A stretch of 38,784 nucleotides of DNA from CAYYWW01 sp964475515 (GTDB lineage Archaea; Aenigmatarchaeota; Aenigmatarchaeia; QMZP01): positions 1 to 38,784 of the forward strand of contig CAYYWW010000005.1 of assembly GCA_964475515.1 (NCBI GenBank). The letters run 5' to 3'. Shown in pieces: positions 32,113 through 38,784 of this stretch. Position numbers and translations under genes: made by a program. Numbering within the stretch: position 1 is the first letter of the stretch; each line of letters opens with the position of its first letter. The notes below the pieces were generated by a model. It saw only the letters and a program-made list of their open reading frames with translations, was not told the DNA's origin and made no database searches.

Positions 32113-32781
32113 CTATCTTTTCCTCCTCCCAGTTCTTCTCGATGCGATACTACCAACTTTTCTACCGGGTGGTGCATGTCTGCTAACAGATTTTGATCTT
32201 CCTATGCCTGATTTTCCTCCGAAGGGGTGATCCACAGCATTCATGCTAACAGGGCTTGTTCTGGGATATAATTTCCCTCTTGCATGCATTGCTATCCATT
32301 TTTTACCTGCTTTAATCCATGGTCTTTCCTTTCTTCCTTCACCAGCAGGTTTGCCTATAGTTGCCATACAACTTAAATTTATCTTCTTCTGTTTTTTTGA
32401 TGGCAGCTGAACAACAGCTTTGTCACCTTCTTTTGAAAGAAGAATTGCACTTGTACCAGCACTTAAACACAATTTAGGACCACTCTTAGGTACTGTCTCT
32501 ATACCAAATATTTCAGCGCCAACAGGTATTTCAGAAAGAGGTTTAACATATTCTTGGATGTTATCACCAACCTTTGCTCCCTCAGGGGCAACTATATAAC
32601 CCGTTGTGTTGTCTTCATATTTGACCACTGCAACAGGAGCACTTCTCATTCTCGTATTAATTATATCCACTATCTTTCCATTAACGTCTTTGTAAACTAA
32701 AACAGCCTTTAATTTTCTCGGAGGAGTCTTATAAGTAGGAGAACCTTTCCCTCTTCTCTGTGCGATTATTCTTTTCCCCAT
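32113..32781 (-). CDS. rpl2: 50S ribosomal protein uL2
   Basis: A 222-residue uL2 of the peptidyl-transferase region. GKRIIAQRRGKGSPTYKTP opens it. The C-terminal half has the conserved NAVDHPFGGKSGIGRSKSVS with the key His. It is somewhat shorter than typical archaeal uL2 (about 240), mainly in the tail. It follows uL23 with a 10-bp gap. Confidence 0.97.
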   Translation of the reverse strand: MGKRIIAQRRGKGSPTYKTPPRKLKAVLVYKDVNGKIVDIINTRMRSAPVAVVKYEDNTTGYIVAPEGAKVGDNIQEYVKPLSEIPVGAEIFGIETVPKSGPKLCLSAGTSAILLSKEGDKAVVQLPSKKQKKINLSCMATIGKPAGEGRKERPWIKAGKKWIAMHARGKLYPRTSPVSMNAVDHPFGGKSGIGRSKSVSRHAPPGRKVGSIASRRTGRRKR

Positions 32782-32791
32782 ATTAACACCT

Positions 32792-33133
32792 CTATATCAT
32801 TCCGAGTCTTGTTGCTATATCTGCTGCATTGTAATCCGGATGTAGTTTAACATATGCTTTTTTAACACCTTTTCTTGTTATTTCTACGTTTACCTTTTCT
32901 ACTTTTACACCAAATCCTTTTTCAACAGCTTCTTTAATTTTCTTTTTTGTTGCATTTTTTTTAACTATGAAGACAAGTTTATTTTCTATTTCCACCATGT
33001 TCATGGATTTTTCAGCAAGATGTGGATGCTCCAACACATTCCATGGATTATACTCCTTTTTCTCAGACTTCTTTTTAACATTTTCTCTTTCACTGCTTAT
33101 TTTATTTTTTGGATTTGTGTTTTTCTCTTTCAT
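32792..33133 (-). CDS. rpl23: 50S ribosomal protein uL23
   Basis: A 113-residue uL23 at the tunnel exit, binding site for SRP and chaperones. ATG 33133 overlaps the uL4 stop by 4 bp (ATGA), which decides this start; the frame is open further (ATG 33172 inside uL4). The domain proper begins NVLEHPHLAEKSMNMVE and ends KGVKKAYVKLHPDYNAADIA. The first 30 residues are a lysine/asparagine-rich extension. Confidence 0.96.
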   Translation of the reverse strand: MKEKNTNPKNKISSERENVKKKSEKKEYNPWNVLEHPHLAEKSMNMVEIENKLVFIVKKNATKKKIKEAVEKGFGVKVEKVNVEITRKGVKKAYVKLHPDYNAADIATRLGMI

Positions 33134-33933
33134 GATATCTTCTCCAGCTCTTTTATAGCCGATTCGCTCCATATGCAGAACCTTCCGGGCATTCCACCAG
33201 GAGCAAGAAGACTGACGTTTAATTCTTTTAATGTTGAAACATCAAAGCCTGGAATGTTTTTTACTGCTTTCTTGATCCCTTTATCTTCTTTGACTATTAT
33301 AAGTGGGCCTTTCTTCTTTTTGTATTTTCTTCCTCTTCTTTTACCTTTACCTGCCCTCACCTTCTTTTCTTTAACCCTTTCCAATTCTTTTTTCAAACCA
33401 AGTTTTTCTAAAACCGAAACTACATCCTTTGTCTTCCGGATGGATTCTAATTTATCCTCGATTATTATTGGAAGCGTTTCTACACCGTTTAACACATGAC
33501 CCCTTGCCTCGACAAAGTCTTTTTTAAAAGTGGCGGCTATTGCGGAAAGAAGCGCCTTTTTCTTTTCCTTTTTATTCATTTTCTTTTCAAAATCTTTTTC
33601 AGGTTTCGGGGGGTGAGCTTTCCTACCCTTAACCGCTTGCGGAACGAATCTTGCCGTGTAGTTTAAAAATCCTTGACCATGAATTCTTTTCATCCTTGCC
33701 ATCTCACGGTTCATCATTGTAAAGTATGTACCTCTTCTTCCATGATAGTGAGCTGATGTCCTTTTACCTGCCAGTTCGTCGGCTCCATATGGTTGTCTTT
33801 TTTTGGATTGTTCAGAAATAAACGCTCTTTGTATAAGGTCAAGCCTGACAGTTTCCAAGAAAGTTTTGCCTAAAGAGATCGTCCCCTTTTTACTTCCATC
33901 CATTTTATACACTGGAATTGAAATTTTGGACAT
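33130..33933 (-). CDS. rpl4: 50S ribosomal protein uL4
   Basis: A 268-residue archaeal uL4 with the tunnel-reaching loop (RQPYGADELAGKRTSAHYHG, RIHGQGFLNYTARFVPQA, KGRKAHPPKPE) and the C-terminal LLAPGGMPGRFCIWSESAI. It is first in the operon uL4-uL23-uL2-uS19-uL22-uS3. In most archaea uL3 comes just before it; here uL3 is about 2.3 kb away on the opposite strand. An AT-rich region at 33965-34010 upstream, with TAAGTATACTTA palindrome at 33978-33989, probably holds the promoter. Confidence 0.97.
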   Translation of the reverse strand: MSKISIPVYKMDGSKKGTISLGKTFLETVRLDLIQRAFISEQSKKRQPYGADELAGKRTSAHYHGRRGTYFTMMNREMARMKRIHGQGFLNYTARFVPQAVKGRKAHPPKPEKDFEKKMNKKEKKKALLSAIAATFKKDFVEARGHVLNGVETLPIIIEDKLESIRKTKDVVSVLEKLGLKKELERVKEKKVRAGKGKRRGRKYKKKKGPLIIVKEDKGIKKAVKNIPGFDVSTLKELNVSLLAPGGMPGRFCIWSESAIKELEKIS

Positions 33934-34120
33934 AGTTTCTCAGCAAATGTTATTAACATTTTAGATAAGTTATAGTATAAGTATACTTAAATTTTTATTT
34001 AAATGTTTAGTGATTTGATGCTTTCTCTTATTCTTTTGGATTTGAGATTGTGTATATAGTTAGGATTGAAATGTATGTTTTCGATTTTATTGTTTATAGG
34101 CTTTAACATGATAAACAAAG

Positions 34121-34128
34121 TTTATAAA
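34121..34128 (+). promoter_or_regulatory. TATA box deciding the start of the 132-residue gene
   Basis: TTTATAAA, 29 nt before ATG 34150. It argues for that start over TTG 34066, because the longer frame would run through the promoter. Confidence 0.6.
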
Positions 34129-34149
34129 AATAAAATCAATATCAATCAA

Positions 34150-34548
34150 ATGAAAAATCTGGAGTACAAAATTGGAGAACTGGAAATCAATCCAGATAAA
34201 TTAAGATTTGATGGACCAATCCCATACTATTCAAGCCATAAGTTTGTGGTAGAACTCGTGAATGATATTGCTTCTATTTATGTCGCAGAGGGTGAAAGAC
34301 ACATGTATATTGCTTTAAAATTTGGACTAGATGAATCACATTTGGTTGGTGGCGGAAGCCTTTATTTAGATAGAGAAGGAAGATTGGTATTGAATGATTA
34401 TTCAGGTGATTATGGTGCAATTCCGAAGGCGGTGGCAAAGAGATTCGCGGAGTTAATTATCCCAGAATTGAAAAAAATAGGAATAGAGGTCGATGAAATT
34501 GAGGTCAACCCGTGCGAATCTTACATAAATGATTTTTGGAAAAAATGA
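34150..34548 (+). CDS. hypothetical soluble protein, 132 aa
   Basis: The start is chosen by the TATA box at 34121-34128. The frame stays open back to TTG 34066, but that part is AT-rich and contains the promoter. The protein starts MKNLEYKIGELEINPDKL. It has a Gly-rich beta region (LVGGGSLYLDREGRLVLNDY) and a C-terminal helix (AVAKRFAELIIPELKKIG). It looks like a compact alpha/beta protein, and no family is recognised. Divergent from uL4, upstream of uS13. Confidence 0.6.
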   Translation: MKNLEYKIGELEINPDKLRFDGPIPYYSSHKFVVELVNDIASIYVAEGERHMYIALKFGLDESHLVGGGSLYLDREGRLVLNDYSGDYGAIPKAVAKRFAELIIPELKKIGIEVDEIEVNPCESYINDFWKK

Positions 34549-34702
34549 GTTTCTGAATGAATACACACATGATTTTGTGAGATAATAAGACTTAAGATTT
34601 CAATGGGAAATATAGTATAATTTTGGACTGAAAAATCTAATGAATTTAAAAAACCATTTTAACCCAATCAATAGAAACTAAGAACTGAAAAAATTAAATT
34701 TA

Positions 34703-34710
34703 TTTAAATA
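34703..34710 (+). promoter_or_regulatory. TATA box of the uS13-uS4-uS11 operon
   Basis: TTTAAATA, 29 nt upstream of ATG 34732, with AT-rich flanks. It predicts a leaderless start for uS13. The rest of the 183-bp spacer (34549-34731) shows no gene or RNA. Confidence 0.65.
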
Positions 34711-34731
34711 TACACCCTTAAGTAATTTATT

Positions 34732-35196
34732 ATGACAAAACGCACCCAACAAATCATAAGGCTTGCTGAGACTAATTTAGATGGTAATAGGCTCGTCTCT
34801 GTAGCGATAAGAAGAATTAAAGGCGTGAGTTTCATGCTTTCAAATGCCATAACAAAGGCATTGGGTCTAGAAGGGAAAAAACTGTCGGAACTTAGCGAGG
34901 CTGAACAAAAGAAACTCGAGGAAGCAATATATAATCCCCAGAAAATAGGGATTCCTTCTTGGATGTTTAATAGGAAACGAGACCCAGAAACTGGAAAGGA
35001 TATGCATCTTATAGCATCTAAATTAGAACTTACACAAAAAATGGATATAAATCTGATGAAAAAACTAAAAACTTATAAAGGTGTAAGACACGCTGCTGGA
35101 CTTCCTGTCAGGGGACAGAGAACAAGAAGCTCATTCCGTAAGAAAGGTAAGACAGTAGGCGTTATGAAGAAATCAAGACAGCAAGGTAAGAAGTGA
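34732..35196 (+). CDS. rps13: 30S ribosomal protein uS13
   Basis: A 154-residue archaeal uS13 that bridges to the 50S and touches the P-site tRNA: VAIRRIKGVSFMLSNAI, IGIPSWMFNRKRDPETGKD, and the tRNA-contacting tail KGVRHAAGLPVRGQRTRSSF. It heads the operon with uS4 (4-bp gap) and uS11. Confidence 0.97.
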   Translation: MTKRTQQIIRLAETNLDGNRLVSVAIRRIKGVSFMLSNAITKALGLEGKKLSELSEAEQKKLEEAIYNPQKIGIPSWMFNRKRDPETGKDMHLIASKLELTQKMDINLMKKLKTYKGVRHAAGLPVRGQRTRSSFRKKGKTVGVMKKSRQQGKK

Positions 35197-35200
35197 TAAT

Positions 35201-35707
35201 ATGAGGAGATTAAGAAAAAAGTCCAAAAGACCAAAACGTCCGTGGGACGCTGAAAGAATAAAAGAAGAAAAGGCTTTGATGAAAAAATACGGTCTAAGAA
35301 GAAAAAGAGAAATATGGAGAGCTGAAGCTATTCTTAGAAGTTTCAGACAGAGAGCAAGGGAGCTTATTGCAACAAGAGATAAACAAAAGGAAAAAGCACT
35401 GATAGGTAAACTTTCAAGAATGGGGCTACTTCCTGAAAAAGCAGAAGTTGAAGATGTTTTGGGCCTGAATATAGAAAATATACTCGACAGGAGATTACAA
35501 ACCATGGTGTTTAAAAAAGGTCTTGCCAAAACGCCACTTAGTGCAAGACAAATGATAGTTCACGGTCATGTTTATATAGGAGAAAAAAGAATAGTTTTTC
35601 CATCATACTTAGTAAACGTTGAGGAAGAAAACAAAATTATTGTTAAGGGTGTTACAAGGGGGGTCACGCATGGAAAAGAAACAGGAAAAAAAGAAAACGA
35701 AAAGTGA
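35201..35707 (+). CDS. rps4: 30S ribosomal protein uS4
   Basis: A 168-residue archaeal uS4, an early 16S-binding assembly protein. The N-terminal basic KKSKRPKRPWDAERIKEEK is typical, and the S4 RNA-binding domain includes ILDRRLQTMVFKKGLAKTP and ARQMIVHGHVYIGEKRI. The Lys/Glu-rich tail overlaps the uS11 start by 38 bp. Confidence 0.97.
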   Translation: MRRLRKKSKRPKRPWDAERIKEEKALMKKYGLRRKREIWRAEAILRSFRQRARELIATRDKQKEKALIGKLSRMGLLPEKAEVEDVLGLNIENILDRRLQTMVFKKGLAKTPLSARQMIVHGHVYIGEKRIVFPSYLVNVEEENKIIVKGVTRGVTHGKETGKKENEK

Positions 35708-36170
35708 AACAACCAAAAAAGTAGAGAAACCTGAAGCAAAGGTTAAGAAAAAAGTAGAGAAACCTAGAATGCTTCCAACACCTTTAGAAGAAAGGTGGGG
35801 AATAGCACACATATACTCATCTCAAAACAATACAATAATTCATATAACAGACATAACAGGAGCTGAAACGATAGCGAGATACTCCGGAGGTATGATAACC
35901 AATAAGGACAAAGACAAGGGAACAGCATTTCCAGCGATTCAGGCTGCAAGAAAAGCTGCTGAGGATGCCCTAAACAAAGGCATAAAAGGTGTCCACTTGA
36001 AAATCAGGGCACCAGGGGGTCAAAAAAAGAAAGTTCCTGGTGAAGGAGCTCAACCTGCAATAAGAGCGCTTGTTAGAGCTGGTCTTAGAATAGGTAGAAT
36101 CGAGGATGTAACCCCTATCCCACATGATGGATGTAGGAAAAAAGGAGGTAGGCGCGGTCGTAGAGTATAA
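35670..36170 (+). CDS. rps11: 30S ribosomal protein uS11
   Basis: A 166-residue uS11 of the 30S platform near the mRNA exit. The start ATG 35670 lies within uS4 (38-bp overlap) after a GGGGGGT run at 35658-35664; an earlier GTG in the same frame has no such signal. The first 35 residues are a Lys/Glu-rich extension. The domain follows: WGIAHIYSSQNNTIIHITDI, then GADP-type loops and the C-terminal EDVTPIPHDGCRKKGGRRGR. The rpoD gene that often follows in archaea is absent; uL3 follows instead. Confidence 0.96.
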   Translation: MEKKQEKKKTKSETTKKVEKPEAKVKKKVEKPRMLPTPLEERWGIAHIYSSQNNTIIHITDITGAETIARYSGGMITNKDKDKGTAFPAIQAARKAAEDALNKGIKGVHLKIRAPGGQKKKVPGEGAQPAIRALVRAGLRIGRIEDVTPIPHDGCRKKGGRRGRRV

Positions 36171-36241
36171 ATTGTTTTCTTATCAATTCAATAAAGATAA
36201 ATTTAAGGTAAAACCGATAATTAAGAAAAATCGTGAGTAAC

Positions 36242-37237
36242 ATGGCAAAAGGGCATAAACCGAGGGCGGGTAGCAGAGCATTTTGGCCGAAAAAAAGAGC
36301 CAAAAGAATATATCCGCAAATAAAAAACCCACCCGAAGAAAAAACCCCAAAACCACTAGGTTTTGCTGGTTACAAAGTAGGGATGACAAGAGCTGTTTTC
36401 ATAGATAATAGGAAAGAAAGCCCGACAGCTGGACAAGAAGTAGTAAAACCGGTAACTATTATAGAAGTCCCTAATCTTGTAGTTGTTGGGATAAAAGTGT
36501 ATGAATTGACAACAGATGGTTGGAAAAACATCGATACTATAATGGCAGAGAAACTGCCAAAGGATCTTATAAGAAAAACGCATATACCAAAAAAACCTGA
36601 AACAAAGAAAAAACTGGAAAAAACAGAAAAAATTGTAGAATCTGGAGAAGAAGATAAATATGAAATAAGGCTTCTTGTACAAACAAAACCAAGAGAATCT
36701 GGAATAGGTAAGAAAAAACCAGAGCTTTTTGAAATACCTCTCGGTGGTAGTTTGAAAGAAAAGTGGGAATATGCAAAACAAAAACTTGGTCAAGAAATAA
36801 AGGCAGATGAGGTTTTTGAGGTTGGAGAGTTTGTTGATGTTATCGCTGTTACAAAAGGTAAGGGTTTCCAAGGGCCCGTGAAAAGGTTTGGAGTTAAGAT
36901 AAGACCTAGAAAGCATGAAAAGAAAAGAAGGCATGTTGGAAATATCGGTGCCGTGACTCCTGGGAGGGTTCTTCCCGGAAAAATAGCAATGGCTGGGCAA
37001 CTTGGTTACCAAACAAGGACGGAATATAATAAAATGATCGCAAAAATTGGGAATGATGGACTAAACATAAAAGGTGGTTGGCTTCATTATGGAGAAGTTA
37101 AAGGAAATTATATGGTTATTACTGGTTCTGTTCCTGGCCCAAAAAAGAGATTGATAATGTTAAGAAAAGCTGTAAGGGCTCCAAAAAACGGTGAGAAACC
37201 AGAATTGAAAGAAATATTTCTTGAAAGCCAACAATAG
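36242..37237 (+). CDS. rpl3: 50S ribosomal protein uL3
   Basis: A 331-residue archaeal uL3, an early 23S-binding protein near the peptidyl-transferase centre. FAGYKVGMTRAVFID, TKGKGFQGPVKRFGVKIRP and VTPGRVLPGKIAMAGQLG are typical. ATG 36242 is taken; GTG 36233 is an alternative (three residues longer) and lies better, about 32 nt, behind the AATTTAAG box at 36199-36206. It normally heads the operon with uL4 but here is downstream of uS11 on the opposite strand to uL4. Confidence 0.96.
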   Translation: MAKGHKPRAGSRAFWPKKRAKRIYPQIKNPPEEKTPKPLGFAGYKVGMTRAVFIDNRKESPTAGQEVVKPVTIIEVPNLVVVGIKVYELTTDGWKNIDTIMAEKLPKDLIRKTHIPKKPETKKKLEKTEKIVESGEEDKYEIRLLVQTKPRESGIGKKKPELFEIPLGGSLKEKWEYAKQKLGQEIKADEVFEVGEFVDVIAVTKGKGFQGPVKRFGVKIRPRKHEKKRRHVGNIGAVTPGRVLPGKIAMAGQLGYQTRTEYNKMIAKIGNDGLNIKGGWLHYGEVKGNYMVITGSVPGPKKRLIMLRKAVRAPKNGEKPELKEIFLESQQ

Positions 37238-37250
37238 TAAAAAGAAAGTA

Positions 37251-37258
37251 TTTAAATG
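37251..37258 (+). promoter_or_regulatory. TATA box of the 115-residue gene
   Basis: TTTAAATG, 28 nt before ATG 37279, leaderless spacing. Confidence 0.55.
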
Positions 37259-37278
37259 TTATTTTTTATATTTTATTC

Positions 37279-37626
37279 ATGAGTTGTTATGAATTAGTAG
37301 TAAGAACGAAGGTGAGTGTGAACCCAGAGTTAGATCCAAGTATATGGTTTCTTAATGAAGAAGGTTATGAGCTTTTTTCCAAAATGAGGGAAAGAGGGGA
37401 ATGTAACGATTTTGAACATTGTTTAGAAACATATCTTCGTGATGAATTGGGAATAGATGGAATATATGTTTATTTTATAGGTTGGAAGGGGGAGCCAATA
37501 ACATATAAAAAAAGGGGCATATTGAAAGCATTGGCCACTGATGAGAGAGCAAAAAATGCTTTTGAAAAAATTATTGAAAATTATTTTTTGGAAGTTGATT
37601 TTGAAATCAAAGAAAGGGATTTTTAA
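37279..37626 (+). CDS. hypothetical soluble protein, 115 aa
   Basis: An alpha/beta protein with three cysteines (residues 3, 41 and 47), an acidic centre (RERGECNDFEHCLETYLRDEL) and a C-terminal helix (RAKNAFEKIIENYFLEVDF). No signal or membrane part. It has its own TATA box at 37251. No family is recognised. Convergent with the small membrane protein gene, 1 bp apart. Confidence 0.6.
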   Translation: MSCYELVVRTKVSVNPELDPSIWFLNEEGYELFSKMRERGECNDFEHCLETYLRDELGIDGIYVYFIGWKGEPITYKKRGILKALATDERAKNAFEKIIENYFLEVDFEIKERDF

Positions 37627-37627
37627 A

Positions 37628-37870
37628 CTACTCCGCTCCGTAGAAAACGAGGTCTATCGCGAAGATTATAACCGGAATTGAAACAATTGTAATTAACAAA
37701 AAAATTATAAAGAGTGTAAGATTTTCGGAGATATAAAATGAGTATGTTAGATAAGCGATTATCGAGAAAAATATTATACAGAGAGCGACCACGAAGATTT
37801 TTTCGCGTACAGTGAAAAATTTCGCAGAAAGATATTTCCTCCTCTCTTCAGGTGTCCATTTTCTTGCCAT
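37628..37870 (-). CDS. small two-helix membrane protein, 80 aa
   Basis: A basic N-terminal 23 residues (KWTPEERRKYLSAKFFTVREK) is followed by two helices (about 24-45 and 52-75) with the short loop YISENLT. No family is recognised. The soluble charged head suggests a cytosolic contact. Downstream of the topoisomerase gene, 44 bp away, same strand. Confidence 0.6.
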   Translation of the reverse strand: MARKWTPEERRKYLSAKFFTVREKIFVVALCIIFFSIIAYLTYSFYISENLTLFIIFLLITIVSIPVIIFAIDLVFYGAE

Positions 37871-37914
37871 AGTTAAAATTTATGTGACATGAAATAAAAT
37901 ATTTGCCTTAATTA

Positions 37915-38784
37915 TCATTTTTTGGTTTTGCTCACAAAACCGCATCTCACACACAATTTCCAAGCTTTTTTCCTAAATTGTTTCACGCTTATTATATGCA
38001 ATCCGCATTTATCACATTTAGTTTTCAGAATTGTCAATTTTCCCTTTCCCGGAAGTGAAAATGTTTCAGTACACTTAGGATAATTGGAACACCCTATGAA
38101 ACGTTTTCCATTTCCTAGTTGTTTTATTTCTAAATCGCCACCACACTTACATTTTCCTATAGTTGTCTCTTCCTTTATCAGCTTTTTTATGCCCTTTAGC
38201 AATTCTTCTCCTATACTTTTCTGATTGTTTTTGAATTTTTCAAGTATTTTTCTCAATGTAATTTCTGACTCTTTCACAACATCTTCTCTTTTCTTTTTAT
38301 TGTTTTCTATGTCCTCCATCTCCTTTTCAAATTGTCTTGTTAAATCAACTGAAACAATTTCAGGGCAGTACTTATCCAGAGCTGATATGACTGATTTGCC
38401 AAGCTCTGTTACGGTTATGTTTTTGTCTCTTATGTAACCTCTGTCATAAAGGGTTTGTAATATTTGTGCGCGAGTACCTTTAGTTCCTAGAGAAAGAGAT
38501 TCCATTGTTTTTAGTATCGTTGCCTGAGTGAAACGTTTTGGTGGTTGAGTCTCTTTATCTAACAATCTTATCTCTTTCACCTCGACCAGATCGCCTTTCT
38601 TCGCAAACGGTAAAATGATTTCTTTGAACTTTGAATATGGTTTATAAAAATCCATCCAATTCGGCTTAACCGTTCTGACTCCTTCGGTTAAAAATGTTTC
38701 ATCGGAGATTACAATATTTATTTTCACAGATTCTCTCACAGCAGGGTCTGCAAAGACTGATAAAAATCGTTTCACTATCAAATC
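37915..38784 (-). CDS. topA: DNA topoisomerase I (type IA), C-terminal part, runs off the window
   Basis: Only the last 289 codons are present; the frame is open to the right edge (Asp-Leu-Ile-Val-Lys-Arg-Phe at the cut). Seen are the type IA core end (KRFTQATILKTMESLSLGTK, TRAQILQTLYDRGYI, VTELGKSVISALDKYCPEI) and two C-terminal zinc ribbons: CKCGGDLEI with CSNYPKC, and CDKCGLHI with CVRCGF. The active-site tyrosine lies in the missing part. It relaxes negative supercoils. The stop is at 37915; the gene is downstream-coupled to the small membrane protein gene. Confidence 0.95.
   Translation of the reverse strand, partial: DLIVKRFLSVFADPAVRESVKINIVISDETFLTEGVRTVKPNWMDFYKPYSKFKEIILPFAKKGDLVEVKEIRLLDKETQPPKRFTQATILKTMESLSLGTKGTRAQILQTLYDRGYIRDKNITVTELGKSVISALDKYCPEIVSVDLTRQFEKEMEDIENNKKKREDVVKESEITLRKILEKFKNNQKSIGEELLKGIKKLIKEETTIGKCKCGGDLEIKQLGNGKRFIGCSNYPKCTETFSLPGKGKLTILKTKCDKCGLHIISVKQFRKKAWKLCVRCGFVSKTKK

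Noticed and set aside
36356..37012. 218-codon frame antisense to uL3
   Set aside because: Phe/Tyr/Ser-rich shadow of the A-rich uL3 gene; no signals and no coding-like composition.
1..38784. CRISPR arrays, tRNA or rRNA genes, insertion sequences
   Set aside because: No regularly spaced direct repeats with spacers, no cloverleaf or GC-rich RNA block, and no transposase gene were seen by eye.

Overview
This is AT-rich archaeal DNA, most likely from an uncultivated DPANN-type lineage (inference). The archaeal signs are archaeal-type ribosomal proteins (uS12, uS7, uS3, uL22, uS19, uL2, uL23, uL4, uL29, uS13, uS4, uS11, uL3), aIF1/SUI1, RNase P protein Rpp29, and many genes with a TATA box about 28-30 nt before the start codon, as expected for leaderless transcripts. 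In-operon genes use GGTG(A) ribosome-binding sites or ATGA/GTGA overlaps. No tRNA, rRNA, CRISPR array or insertion sequence was seen. Two 100-base N runs (1636-1735 and 10142-10241) are assembly gaps of unknown true size.

Left part (1-5706): small unknown genes, a secreted pilin-like protein, a gene cut by the first gap, and an AbiE-type nucleotidyltransferase/antitoxin pair with a 36-bp near-palindrome over its TATA box. Then come a membrane-anchored lysozyme-like protein, a bacterial-type S-adenosylmethionine synthetase, and a divergent HTH-CBS regulator with a perfect 14-bp palindrome before its start.

Centre (5762-20416): a one-strand, roughly 14.7-kb surface-machinery locus, the most interesting part of the window. 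Gene order is a secreted pilin-like protein, a winged-helix protein, a TadA/GspE-type secretion ATPase, a giant (about 2700-residue) Ig-repeat surface protein with a cytoplasmic tail, a KaiC/FlaH-like ATPase, a small membrane protein, and two half-size TadB/TadC (GspF) platform proteins. The small membrane protein repeats the giant protein's membrane-proximal module (beta domain with a Glu-Cys-Cys motif, helix, transmembrane segment). The locus looks like a type IV pilus/archaellum-derived machine dedicated to a giant adhesin; that function is inference.

Right part (20439-38784): uS7 and uS12 (uS12 has both decoding-site loops altered), a membrane-anchored TIM-barrel hydrolase, an 811-residue orphan protein with repeated winged-helix-like modules, YjjX-type NTPase, glycerophosphodiesterase, Rpp29-aIF1-uL29, an M24 peptidase, the uL4-uL23-uL2-uS19-uL22-uS3 operon (minus strand), the uS13-uS4-uS11 operon and a relocated uL3 (plus strand), and the C-terminal part of a type IA DNA topoisomerase running off the right edge. 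The usual archaeal ribosomal order is recognisable but cut into pieces and partly inverted.
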